Shown: piece by piece, positions 1 to 7,367 of the stretch
How the letters are laid out: each line of letters opens with the position of its first letter
How positions within the stretch are numbered: position 1 is the stretch's first letter
Source of the DNA: Accumulibacter sp.
Lineage (GTDB): Bacteria > Pseudomonadota > Gammaproteobacteria > Burkholderiales > Rhodocyclaceae
DNA: 33,339 bases
Assembly (NCBI GenBank): GCA_016789495.1
Contig: JAEUOJ010000066.1
Coordinates: forward strand, 1 to 33,339
Direction: 5' to 3'
Made by a program: the position numbers and the translations under genes
The notes under the pieces: model-generated
Told to the model about the DNA's origin: nothing
The model's input: the letters and a program-made list of their open reading frames with translations, nothing else
The model's database searches: none

Positions 1-33
1 CCAACTTTTCATTACGTCCTAGGGATCAGCGCT

Positions 34-630
34 ATGAGCAATGAGTGCAAAGTGGACGGCGGAAGGCGGCGACTGGTCGTCGCGACGGCGGCGGTTAGCG
101 GGGTGGGGGCGGTGGCTGCGCTTGTGCCATTCCTGTCCAGCATGTTGCCTTCCGAGCGGGCCAAGGCGGCCGGTGCGCCGGTGGAAGTCGAAATCGGCAA
201 TTTGGAGCCGGGGCAGATGATGACCGTCGAGTGGCGCGGAAAACCAGTCTGGATCATCAATCGCAGCAAGGACATGCTCGAATCGTTGTCGAAATTGACC
301 GACGCGGTCGCTGATCCGAAGTCTGAAAAGAAAATGCAGCCGGAATATTGTCAGAATGAGACCCGTTCGATCAAGCCGGCGATTCTGGTGACGGTTGGCA
401 TCTGCACGCACCTCGGTTGTTCGCCATCGTCGAAATTCAAGAAGGGTAGCGAAGAGGGAATGGACGGCGCTTGGCTGGGCGGTTTCCTGTGCCCATGCCA
501 TGGCTCGACCTTCGACTTTGCCGGACGTGTTTTCAAAAGCAAGCCGGCACCGGACAACCTTGAGGTGCCGCCGCACATGTACCTGTCGGATACGCGCATT
601 CTCATCGGTGAAGACAAGAAGGGGGCTTAA
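34..630 (+). CDS. petA: Ubiquinol-cytochrome c reductase Rieske iron-sulfur subunit
   Basis: This is the [2Fe-2S] subunit of the cytochrome bc1 complex, which passes one electron from ubiquinol at the Qo site to cytochrome c1 on the periplasmic side. The 198-residue length is normal for proteobacteria. The N-terminus has an RRR motif followed by a hydrophobic stretch (residues about 14-36), which fits a Tat-type uncleaved membrane anchor. Both cluster-binding loops are intact: CTHLGC (C124, H126, C129) and CPCHGS (C153, C155, H156), with the two extra Cys forming the expected disulfide. The ATG at 34 has an AGGGA ribosome site about 8 bases upstream. petB follows after 3 bases, so the genes are cotranscribed. 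The identification is secure. Confidence 0.97.
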   Translation: MSNECKVDGGRRRLVVATAAVSGVGAVAALVPFLSSMLPSERAKAAGAPVEVEIGNLEPGQMMTVEWRGKPVWIINRSKDMLESLSKLTDAVADPKSEKKMQPEYCQNETRSIKPAILVTVGICTHLGCSPSSKFKKGSEEGMDGAWLGGFLCPCHGSTFDFAGRVFKSKPAPDNLEVPPHMYLSDTRILIGEDKKGA

Positions 631-633
631 GCA

Positions 634-1953
634 ATGGCGGCGAACACCAATTTCGAAAAGTACAAATCGGACGGGTCCCTGCAAGGCAACTTGCTGGAAT
701 GGTTCGACGCCCGGTTCCCGGCCACTTCGATGTGGCGTGGCCACCTCTCGGAGTACTACGCGCCGAAGAATTTCAATTTCTGGTATTTCTTTGGTTCACT
801 GGCGATGCTGGTGCTGGTGATCCAGATTGTTACCGGCATTTTTCTGGTCATGCACTACAAGCCGGATGCCTCGCTAAACGCCAACGGCATTCCGGTGGCT
901 TTCGCCAGCGTCGAGTACATCATGCGCGACGTGTCTTGGGGCTGGCTGATCCGCTACATGCACTCGACCGGTGCCTCGGCGTTCTTTATTGTCGTTTATC
1001 TGCACATGTTCCGCGGCATGCTGTATGGCTCGTACCGTCAGCCGCGAGAATTGATCTGGATTTTCGGCTGCCTGATTTTCCTCTGTCTGATGGCCGAAGC
1101 GTTCATGGGTTACCTCCTGCCGTGGGGACAAATGTCCTTCTGGGGTGCCCAGGTGATCGTCAATCTCTTCTCCGCCATCCCGCTGATCGGCGATCCGCTG
1201 TCGATCTGGATCCGCGGCGATTATGTCGTCGGTGATGCGACGCTCAACCGCTTTTTCTCTTTCCACGTCATCGCCGTGCCGCTGGTGCTACTCGGCTTGG
1301 TCGCCGCGCACATTCTGGCGCTGCACGAGGTCGGTTCGAACAACCCGGACGGCGTTGAGATCAAGAAGAAGAAAGACGCCAACGGCATTCCGCTCGACGG
1401 CATTCCTTTCCATCCGTACTACTCGGTGAAGGATATCGTCGGCGTGGTGGTGTTCCTGATCGTTTTTTCGGTGATCGTCTTCTTCGCTCCGGAGGGCGGC
1501 GGCTATTTCCTTGAGTACAACAACTTCATTCCCGCCGACCCGTTGAAGACGCCGCCGCATATTGCGCCAGTGTGGTATTTCACGCCGTATTACTCGTTGC
1601 TGCGCGCCATGGTCTGGCCGTTGTTCGGTATCGATGCCAAGTTCTGGGGCGTCGTAGCGATGGGGGCCGGGGTAGTGATTCTCGCTTTCCTTCCGTGGCT
1701 CGATCGCAGCCCGGTCAAATCGATTCGTTATCGTGGGCCGATTTTCAAGACCTTGCTGACGCTGTTTGTGATCGCCTTTTTCGTGCTCGGATTCCTGGGA
1801 ACCAAGCCGCCGTCGTATGCTTTCTTCGACGTCATCCCCAGCGCACCGGTTGCGCAGCTGCTCACCGCTTACTATTTCTTGTTCTTCCTGACCATGCCGT
1901 GGTGGTCGAAGATCGACAAATACAAGCCGGAACCCGATCGCGTGACGATGTAA
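634..1953 (+). CDS. petB: Cytochrome b subunit of the bc1 complex
   Basis: This is the membrane core of the bc1 complex. It carries hemes bL and bH and forms the quinol oxidation (Qo) and quinone reduction (Qi) sites. The 439 residues give about eight transmembrane helices, the full-length form with both b6-like and subunit-IV-like parts. The heme-ligand histidine pairs are visible in RYMHSTGAS...VYLHMFRG (helix B) and FFSFHVIAVP...AAHILALHE (helix D). The Qo motif that is usually PEWY reads PVWY here (P312-Y315), so the usual Glu is absent. I recall PVWY as a variant in beta/gamma-proteobacterial cytochromes b, which would fit the suggested taxonomy. The gene lies 3 bases after petA and 4 bases before petC. 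Confidence 0.97.
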   Translation: MAANTNFEKYKSDGSLQGNLLEWFDARFPATSMWRGHLSEYYAPKNFNFWYFFGSLAMLVLVIQIVTGIFLVMHYKPDASLNANGIPVAFASVEYIMRDVSWGWLIRYMHSTGASAFFIVVYLHMFRGMLYGSYRQPRELIWIFGCLIFLCLMAEAFMGYLLPWGQMSFWGAQVIVNLFSAIPLIGDPLSIWIRGDYVVGDATLNRFFSFHVIAVPLVLLGLVAAHILALHEVGSNNPDGVEIKKKKDANGIPLDGIPFHPYYSVKDIVGVVVFLIVFSVIVFFAPEGGGYFLEYNNFIPADPLKTPPHIAPVWYFTPYYSLLRAMVWPLFGIDAKFWGVVAMGAGVVILAFLPWLDRSPVKSIRYRGPIFKTLLTLFVIAFFVLGFLGTKPPSYAFFDVIPSAPVAQLLTAYYFLFFLTMPWWSKIDKYKPEPDRVTM

Positions 1954-1957
1954 AGGA

Positions 1958-2677
1958 ATGCAGACCATGAAAAAATTGCTTTTGGCATTGCTCTTCGCGC
2001 CGGTTCTCGCGTTGGCGAGTGGCGCCGCCGTTCATCTCGACAAGGCGCCCGATGTCCAGGGTGACAAGGCGGCGCTGCAAAGCGGCGCCCGCACCTTCGT
2101 CAATTACTGCATGAACTGCCACGGCTTGAGTTACGTTCGTTACAACCGGCTGACCGAACTCGGTCTGTCCGAACAGCAGGTCAAGGAGCACCTGATGTTC
2201 ACCGCCGACAAAATCGGCGAACAGATGCGTGTCGCAGCGCGGTCGGATGAGCAGAAACAGTGGTTTGGCGCTTCACCGCCGGATCTGTCGTTGATTGCCC
2301 GTTCCCGTGCCTCCGAGGAGGCGACGGGTGCCGATTGGCTCTACACCTATCTGCGTTCGTTCTACCGTGACGAAAAGCGCCCGACCGGCTGGAACAATAC
2401 CGTTTTTGAAAACGTCGGCATGCCGCATGCGTTGTGGGAACTTCAAGGTCAGCAAGTGTTGAACAAGGACCACCACTTCGAATTGGCCGTGCCCGGCAAG
2501 TTGTCCGCGGAGGAATACAACAAGGAAGTGGCGAATCTGGTTGGCTTCCTGGTTTGGGCGGCTGAACCGACCGCGGGTTTCCGGAAGAAACTCGGCTGGG
2601 GAGTCATCGGTTTTCTGGTTCTGCTGTTCGCCGTCGCCTATCCAATGAAGAAAAGCTACTGGAAAGACGTTAAGTAA
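1958..2677 (+). CDS. petC: Cytochrome c1 subunit of the bc1 complex
   Basis: This heme-c subunit takes electrons from the Rieske protein and passes them to soluble cytochrome c. The protein has 239 residues, or 236 if translation starts at the second ATG (1967), which directly precedes the signal peptide KKLLLALLFAPVLALASG. The heme attachment site CMNCH is at C51-H55. A Met for the sixth heme ligand is available in the NVGMPHALW segment, and a C-terminal transmembrane anchor (LGWGVIGFLVLLFAVAYPM) precedes a basic tail. It is the last gene of the petABC operon and is followed by a large hairpin before sspA. Confidence 0.96.
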   Translation: MQTMKKLLLALLFAPVLALASGAAVHLDKAPDVQGDKAALQSGARTFVNYCMNCHGLSYVRYNRLTELGLSEQQVKEHLMFTADKIGEQMRVAARSDEQKQWFGASPPDLSLIARSRASEEATGADWLYTYLRSFYRDEKRPTGWNNTVFENVGMPHALWELQGQQVLNKDHHFELAVPGKLSAEEYNKEVANLVGFLVWAAEPTAGFRKKLGWGVIGFLVLLFAVAYPMKKSYWKDVK

Positions 2678-2679
2678 GC

Positions 2680-2766
2680 GGCACCTGATCGCCGGGTCCA
2701 AAGGCCACGGCATCGCTGGCAAGAGCGCATTAGCGCTCCTGGCCGTGGCGGTGCCGATTCCTTTTT
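2680..2766 (+). terminator. Nested inverted-repeat structure between petC and sspA, terminator-like
   Basis: Three inverted repeats are nested in about 76 bases: GGCACC (2680-2685) with GGTGCC (2750-2755), GCCACGGC (2704-2711) with GCCGTGGC (2742-2749), and GAGCGC (2723-2728) with GCGCTC (2733-2738) around an ATTA loop. A run of five T follows at 2762-2766. This resembles a Rho-independent terminator for petABC, but a 6-base spacer separates stem and T-run, and the T-run runs straight into the sspA ribosome site. Partial readthrough or an mRNA stability element is equally possible. Confidence 0.5.
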
Positions 2767-2779
2767 GAGGGTATTGATT

Positions 2780-3376
2780 ATGATGAATCTTTATTCGGGA
2801 ACCACCTGCCCGTTCAGCCACCGCTGCCGTATCGTTCTTTACGAGAAAGGGATGGATTTCCAGGTGATTGATGTCGATCTGTTCGCCAAGCCGGAGGACA
2901 TTGCGATCATCAATCCCTATGGTCGAGTGCCGGTGCTGGTCGAACGCGACCTGATTCTCTACGAACCGAACATCATCAACGAATACATCGACGAGCGTTT
3001 CCCGCACCCGCAACTGATGCCGGCCGATCCGATCATGCGTGCCCGTGCGCGTCAGTTGCTGATCACCATGGAGCGCGAGGTTTTCTCGTATATCGAAGCG
3101 CTCGAGAAAGGCAGCAAAAACGCCGAACGTTCGCGTCAGCAGATTCGCGACCGGCTGACCGAGATGGCGCCGGTTTTCGTCAAGCAGAAGCACATGCTCG
3201 GTGAAGAATTTTCGATGCTCGACGTGGCCATCGCACCGCTGCTTTGGCGTCTCGATCATTATGGCGTTGAATTGCCGAAGTCGGCGGCGCCGTTGATGAA
3301 GTACGGCGAGCGGATTTTCAGTCGCCAGGGATTCATCGATGCCTTGACGCCCTCCGAGAAGGCGATGCGTAAGTAG
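2780..3376 (+). CDS. sspA: Stringent starvation protein A (GST-fold RNA polymerase-associated regulator)
   Basis: SspA binds RNA polymerase and affects transcription during starvation and acid stress; this role is known from Escherichia coli and inferred here. The protein has a GST-like fold: an N-terminal thioredoxin-like domain (residues about 1-80, starting MMNLYSGTTCPFSHRC) and a C-terminal all-helical domain. The YIDERFPHPQLMP segment matches the conserved SspA surface. I chose the ATG at 2780, 9 bases after a GAGG ribosome site, giving 198 residues; an upstream TTG at 2765 in the same frame overlaps that site. sspB follows, the usual betaproteobacterial pairing downstream of petABC. Confidence 0.95.
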   Translation: MMNLYSGTTCPFSHRCRIVLYEKGMDFQVIDVDLFAKPEDIAIINPYGRVPVLVERDLILYEPNIINEYIDERFPHPQLMPADPIMRARARQLLITMEREVFSYIEALEKGSKNAERSRQQIRDRLTEMAPVFVKQKHMLGEEFSMLDVAIAPLLWRLDHYGVELPKSAAPLMKYGERIFSRQGFIDALTPSEKAMRK

Positions 3377-3450
3377 GTGGCGCGTTCCTGTAGGAACCGC
3401 CGGTGACCTGGTCGGTTTAGATAATCAGTCAACCCTGTCAGGAAATCTTT

Positions 3451-3870
3451 GTGTCATTGCCTTCCACCAAACCTTATCTGATTCGCGCGATCCATCAATG
3501 GTGCTGCGATCATGGCTTTACTCCATACCTGTCGGTGATGGTCAATGCCCGTACGCGAGTGCCGCGCGAGTACGTCCGCGATGGGCAGATCGTGCTCAAT
3601 GTCGGCTACGAAGCGACCGGGAATCTGTCGATCGCCAATGAAGGGATAACCTTTCAGGCCCGATTCGGTGGCGTTGCTCGCGATATCGCCATCCCGATCA
3701 GTTGTGTGTCGGCGATCTACGCGCGGGAAAATGGCGCCGGGATGGCTTTCGATCCAGACGATGAAAGCGTCGAGGAATCGGAGACGACCTTGGACGGCTC
3801 GGAAGATGAACCCGATCCGCCGAGCGCTTCTCCGCCCAGCGGCCGTGCCCGCCTGCATCGTGTCAAATGA
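3451..3870 (+). CDS. sspB: ClpXP protease specificity-enhancing factor SspB
   Basis: SspB is the adaptor that delivers ssrA-tagged and some other substrates to ClpXP. The N-terminal tag-binding domain (residues about 1-105) starts at a GTG codon preceded by AGGA and contains the typical YLIRAIHQWCCDHGFTPYL opening region. A flexible acidic/Pro-rich linker (about 108-132) follows. The C-terminal end ARLHRVK resembles the short ClpX-binding (XB) tail seen in E. coli SspB. The 139-residue length is normal. The gene lies 74 bases after sspA with no strong terminator between, so the two are probably cotranscribed. Confidence 0.94.
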   Translation: MSLPSTKPYLIRAIHQWCCDHGFTPYLSVMVNARTRVPREYVRDGQIVLNVGYEATGNLSIANEGITFQARFGGVARDIAIPISCVSAIYARENGAGMAFDPDDESVEESETTLDGSEDEPDPPSASPPSGRARLHRVK

Positions 3871-3944
3871 TCCTCGAACGACTCGGGACCTGAAATTTCC
3901 TTTCGATTTTTCAATGGCTAACGGACCGAGGCCAGAGGCTGGCG

Positions 3945-4715
3945 GTGACTGAGCCGCTCGGACTGATCCGACGGGAAGTCGCCTATTTCTTCGGTGCCCT
4001 GCGATTTTTTACCCGTCTGCCGGTTCCTGGGTGGGTGGGGCACAGTTCCGAAGCGCTCGACCGCGCGACGCGTTACTTTCCAATGGTCGGTTTGCTGGTC
4101 GGTGGGATGGCCGGGATGGCCTTTCTGCTCGCTGCGCTGGTCTGGCCACCGCCGCTGGCAGTGATCGTGGCGATGGTCACTTCACTATGGGTGACCGGAG
4201 GGTTTCATGAGGATGGGTGGACAGATACCGTCGATGGTTTCGGTGGAGGTTGGCAAAAAGAGCAGATTCTGACCATCATGAAGGATTCGCGGATTGGCAG
4301 TTTTGGCGCCATTGCCCTGACGATGATTCTGCTCAGCAAATTCTGCGCCTTGCTCGAGTTTGAGACGCTTGAAGTGCCGCTGGTGCTGCTCGCTGGTCAT
4401 ACCGTTTCACGTTTCGCAGCGACCACTCTGCTGCGCGGTCTGTCTTACGTTCGCGACGAGGGTAAAGCCAAGCCTTTGGCTACACGGATTACCGACGGCG
4501 AACTGGCTTTTGCCGGCGGCACCGCGCTGTTGCCGTTGCTGTTCCTCGATCCGCGGCAAGCCCTGCTCGGCTGTCTGTTTGCCGTGATTGCCACTGGCTG
4601 GCTGGCGCGACTGTTTCGGCGACGGATCGGGGGCTACACCGGCGATTGCCTTGGCGCGACTCAGCAACTTGCCGAAGTGGCTTTTTATGGTGGCATGCTG
4701 TGCAACTTTTCCTGA
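3945..4715 (+). CDS. cobS: Adenosylcobinamide-GDP ribazoletransferase (cobalamin synthase)
   Basis: CobS joins adenosylcobinamide-GDP and alpha-ribazole (or its phosphate) at the inner membrane, the last assembly step of cobalamin. The 256-residue protein is polytopic. It shows the N-terminal FFGALRFFTRLPVP signature and the Asp-rich active-site motif GFHEDGWTDTVDGFGGG at residues 86-102. The start is a GTG at 3945 (MTEPLGLIRRE). The 16-base overlap with the next gene indicates translational coupling. No other cobalamin genes are visible, so this may be a lower-ligand assembly or salvage remnant of a pathway encoded elsewhere. The 74-base gap upstream is too short for a cobalamin riboswitch. 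Confidence 0.93.
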   Translation: MTEPLGLIRREVAYFFGALRFFTRLPVPGWVGHSSEALDRATRYFPMVGLLVGGMAGMAFLLAALVWPPPLAVIVAMVTSLWVTGGFHEDGWTDTVDGFGGGWQKEQILTIMKDSRIGSFGAIALTMILLSKFCALLEFETLEVPLVLLAGHTVSRFAATTLLRGLSYVRDEGKAKPLATRITDGELAFAGGTALLPLLFLDPRQALLGCLFAVIATGWLARLFRRRIGGYTGDCLGATQQLAEVAFYGGMLCNFS

Positions 4716-5251
4716 TTCGCCATCCGCGGCCGCTGGTCGATGCGGGTTTTTGTTACGGGCAACTCGATCTGGCTGCCGAAGATCCCGGGCCGATCGCCGA
4801 CCGTTTGCGGCCGCTGATCAGCGACGCCACCCCGGTGTTGGCCAGTCCTTTACGCCGGGCCCGCCAACTGGCCGAAGCCTTGCATCGGCAACCGCGGTTC
4901 GATGCGCGACTGATGGAGATGTCGTTCGGGGACTGGGAGGGCCAGCCCTGGCAGGCGATCGACCGAGCCTTGCTCGACGCCTGGGCTGCCGACCCGCTGC
5001 AATTCATCCCACCAGGGGGCGAGTCGGTCGCCGCGCTGCAGGCGCGGGTGCTGGCCTGCCTGGCCAGTCAGCACGACCCGCGGCTGGTGATCGTCGCCCA
5101 TGCTGGAGTGATTCGGCTGATTCTCGGTCATTATCTGACCCTGGATTTCGCGGAATGGAGCCGGCTGCCGATCGATTTCGGTAGCCTCAGCGGCCTGGAG
5201 ATTGGCGACATGGATAGGCCAAGCGGCGAACTGTTGTTTCTCAATCGGTGA
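4700..5251 (+). CDS. cobC: Histidine phosphatase family protein, probable alpha-ribazole phosphatase
   Basis: This is a phosphoglycerate-mutase-fold phosphatase. In the cobalamin pathway CobC removes the phosphate from alpha-ribazole-5'-phosphate or adenosylcobalamin-5'-phosphate. The RHG-type active site begins the protein (MQLFLIRHPRP, R7-H8), the proton-donor region MEMSFGDWEG lies mid-protein, and the second catalytic His is in VIVAHAGVIRLIL. I chose the GTG at 4700 because the family begins right before LIRH; the frame stays open upstream to 4646 inside cobS. The product is 183 residues, somewhat short but complete. The overlap with cobS supports the cobalamin assignment over a generic phosphatase. 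Confidence 0.85.
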   Translation: MQLFLIRHPRPLVDAGFCYGQLDLAAEDPGPIADRLRPLISDATPVLASPLRRARQLAEALHRQPRFDARLMEMSFGDWEGQPWQAIDRALLDAWAADPLQFIPPGGESVAALQARVLACLASQHDPRLVIVAHAGVIRLILGHYLTLDFAEWSRLPIDFGSLSGLEIGDMDRPSGELLFLNR

Positions 5252-5280
5252 GCCCGCCGAAGAGAACTGGCGACGCCTGC

Positions 5281-6210
5281 TCAGCCGCGCGGGTGATGCG
5301 CGGCATGCAGGCTTTTCAGACGTTCGCGGGCGATGTGGGTGTAAATCTGCGTTGTCGAGATATCGGCGTGCCCGAGCATCAACTGCACGACCCGCAAATC
5401 GGCGCCATGATTGAGCAAATGGGTGGCGAAAGCGTGGCGCAGCACGTGCGGTGAGAGTCGTGCCGGGTCGATCCCGGCGACCACGGCGTAGCGCTTGATC
5501 AGTTGCCAGAACGCCTGGCGGGTCATGGCTGCTCCGCGCCCGGTGACGAAAAGATCGTCGGATTGCCGAGCGACGAGCAAGGCCGGCCGCGCTTCGGCCA
5601 GATAATGACGCAGACGATCGACGGCTTGCTCGCCGAGTGGCACCAGCCGTTCCTTGCCGCCTTTGCCGAACACGCGTACCACTCCCATCTCGAGATTGAT
5701 TTCGTGCAATTTCAAACCGACCAATTCGGAAACGCGCAGACCGGTGGCGTAAAGCGTTTCCAGCATGGCCCGGTCGCGCTGGCCCAGCCCGCTGTCCACC
5801 GGTGGCGCCTCCAGTAGTCGACCGACTTGCTCCTCCGACAGCACTTTGGGCAGTCGTGATGGTTGCGCCGGCATGGCGATTTTCAGCGTCGGATTGCTCT
5901 GTCGCCGTCCGTGGTTCACCAAATGGCTGTAAAAGCGACGTAAGGTCGATAGATAGCGCGCTTGTGACGATGCGCGCAATGTCAATGACAGCGTGGCGAT
6001 GTAGTGCAGCAACGTCGGTTCGTCTACAGACAGCAGGCTACCGCGGCGATTTTCCCGCAGCCAAGCGACGAATTGCAGCAGATCGCTGCGGTAACTGGCC
6101 AACGACGCTTTGGCCAGACCGTTCTCAAGCCACAAAGTGTCGCAGAAGGAATCGATTTCAGCGAAGTCGCCGCTCCCATCGTCGTTCTGGAACGCTTCAG
6201 ACGCCTTCAT
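5281..6210 (-). CDS. xerD: Site-specific tyrosine recombinase XerD
   Basis: XerD works with XerC and FtsK at the dif site to resolve chromosome dimers. The N-terminal SAM-like core-binding domain (residues about 20-105) and the C-terminal catalytic domain are complete in 309 residues. Catalytic residues are visible in ATGLRVSELVGL (Arg), HVLRHAFATHLL (His-x-x-Arg), LGHADIS (His) and QIYTH (Tyr nucleophile). I chose the ATG at 6210 (MKASEAF); the frame continues upstream to 6282 but that part is inside ogt. The start overlaps the end of ogt by 14 bases, so the genes are coupled. XerD rather than XerC or an integrase is favoured by the C-terminal ending and the ogt neighbour. Confidence 0.94.
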   Translation of the reverse strand: MKASEAFQNDDGSGDFAEIDSFCDTLWLENGLAKASLASYRSDLLQFVAWLRENRRGSLLSVDEPTLLHYIATLSLTLRASSQARYLSTLRRFYSHLVNHGRRQSNPTLKIAMPAQPSRLPKVLSEEQVGRLLEAPPVDSGLGQRDRAMLETLYATGLRVSELVGLKLHEINLEMGVVRVFGKGGKERLVPLGEQAVDRLRHYLAEARPALLVARQSDDLFVTGRGAAMTRQAFWQLIKRYAVVAGIDPARLSPHVLRHAFATHLLNHGADLRVVQLMLGHADISTTQIYTHIARERLKSLHAAHHPRG

Positions 6211-6709
6211 GCGCCAACAGCCAGCGTTTGACGTCGAGCAGAAAACCGCCTTCCTGTCGGGCAAAACCGCCCAGACCGCCACCGGTGGCCAATACCCGAT
6301 GGCAGGGAACGATCACCGGAAACGGATTGGCGCCGCAAGCCTGGCCGACGGCGCGCGGGGCGTTGGCCAGCGCACGGGCGATTTCCCCGTAGGTCCGCGT
6401 GCTGTGCAGCGGAATCTCGGCAATCTGTTGCCAGACGCGACGCTGAAAAGGTGTTCCACAAGCACGCAAGGGAAGTTGGCAGCGATACGCGGCGTCGGCA
6501 AGATACGCGGCAAGCTGCCGGCTGGCTTCTGCCGCCAGATCGTTGGCCGGTTCCTGGGGCGCGTGCGGCGAAAGAAATACGATTTGCTCGATCGATTGTT
6601 CGTCACAACGTACGCCGAGAGAAAAATGCTCGCCGGCGACGATCGCCTGATAAGTCGGTGCGTTGGTCGGCATCGGCGCCGTCGGCTTGACGGTTTTGCC
6701 CTTCATCAT
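6197..6709 (-). CDS. ogt: Methylated-DNA-[protein]-cysteine S-methyltransferase
   Basis: This suicide DNA repair enzyme transfers an alkyl group from O6-alkylguanine (and O4-alkylthymine) to its own cysteine. The active-site motif PCHRV is intact at residues 135-139 with C136 as acceptor. The Arg-finger/DNA-binding helix region is in GTPFQRRVWQQIAEIP and RTYGEIARALANAPRAVGQA. At 170 residues it is the short Ogt type without an Ada regulatory domain. The ATG at 6707-6709 overlaps the stop of the preceding gene by 3 bases (ATGA-type junction), and the 3' end overlaps xerD, giving a tight three-gene operon. Confidence 0.94.
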   Translation of the reverse strand: MMKGKTVKPTAPMPTNAPTYQAIVAGEHFSLGVRCDEQSIEQIVFLSPHAPQEPANDLAAEASRQLAAYLADAAYRCQLPLRACGTPFQRRVWQQIAEIPLHSTRTYGEIARALANAPRAVGQACGANPFPVIVPCHRVLATGGGLGGFARQEGGFLLDVKRWLLAHEGV

Positions 6710-7272
6710 TTGCTCAGCAATGCTTGCTTCAGGTCATCCTGAACAGGCTTGCCGCCCAGCCAGATTTTTAGCAACGCTTTGTAGAAGTCTTCGCCGGCGA
6801 TATCCTTGCCTTTAATCTGACCATTGACCAGCAGGCGGGTTCCACTCTCCGGCAGCCAGTCGATGTTCAACACGCTGCCGCTGCGCGCTTCTCCGATCGC
6901 CAACAAGGTGTCGGAGAACTGCTTTAAGCGATCCTTCAACGCAGCCATCTCGGCTTCGCCATGATTATTGGTCAGGCCTTCCTGGAGGGCATCGACGAAT
7001 TGTTGCGCGGACAGGTCGCGTAACAACTGGATCGAGATCCGTTTGTGGCCTTTGAGTGCCAGCGTGGCATCCGTTGTGCTCCGTTTCTCAGGCAGGTAGA
7101 GCGCGATCGCATACACTTTGAACACCGCTTTCTTGCGTATGCCGGCGCCGTTGAGCGACAGTTCGGTGCTGCCCAGCCGAACTTTATCGTCGAACTTGAC
7201 GCCGCCGACATCGGCGGCGTCGGCCAGATTGAACGCTGCCAGAGCGGCGATGATCATGATCGAACGTTTCAT
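6706..7272 (-). CDS. Chalcone-isomerase-like family protein, exported
   Basis: The 188-residue protein starts with a signal peptide (MKRSIMIIAALAAFNLADAA) and then shows a bacterial chalcone-isomerase-like domain, recognisable from VGGVKFDDKVRLGSTELSLNGAGIR and KAVFKVYAIALYLPEK. Bacterial members are periplasmic, and most have no shown isomerase activity; a fatty-acid or small-ligand binding role is often suggested. The ATG at 7272 follows a GGAG ribosome site. It is the first gene of the operon with ogt and xerD. The family call is fairly sure; the function is not known. Confidence 0.85.
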   Translation of the reverse strand: MKRSIMIIAALAAFNLADAADVGGVKFDDKVRLGSTELSLNGAGIRKKAVFKVYAIALYLPEKRSTTDATLALKGHKRISIQLLRDLSAQQFVDALQEGLTNNHGEAEMAALKDRLKQFSDTLLAIGEARSGSVLNIDWLPESGTRLLVNGQIKGKDIAGEDFYKALLKIWLGGKPVQDDLKQALLSK

Positions 7273-7367
7273 TGAATTAAAATCTCCTTTACGTTGCCCG
7301 CGAGTCAGACTGGAGGGTGTGCTGGGATCGAGGTTGATCAGATGTTGATGAGGGCGTCACAGTCGGC

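Noticed and set aside
2273-3259. 328-codon open frame on the minus strand across petC and sspA
   Set aside because: It runs antisense to two securely identified genes and shows no domain; GC-rich codon bias leaves such shadows open.
3871-3944. Cobalamin riboswitch upstream of cobS
   Set aside because: The gap is 74 bases, too short for the class, and no conserved B12-box-like sequence is visible.
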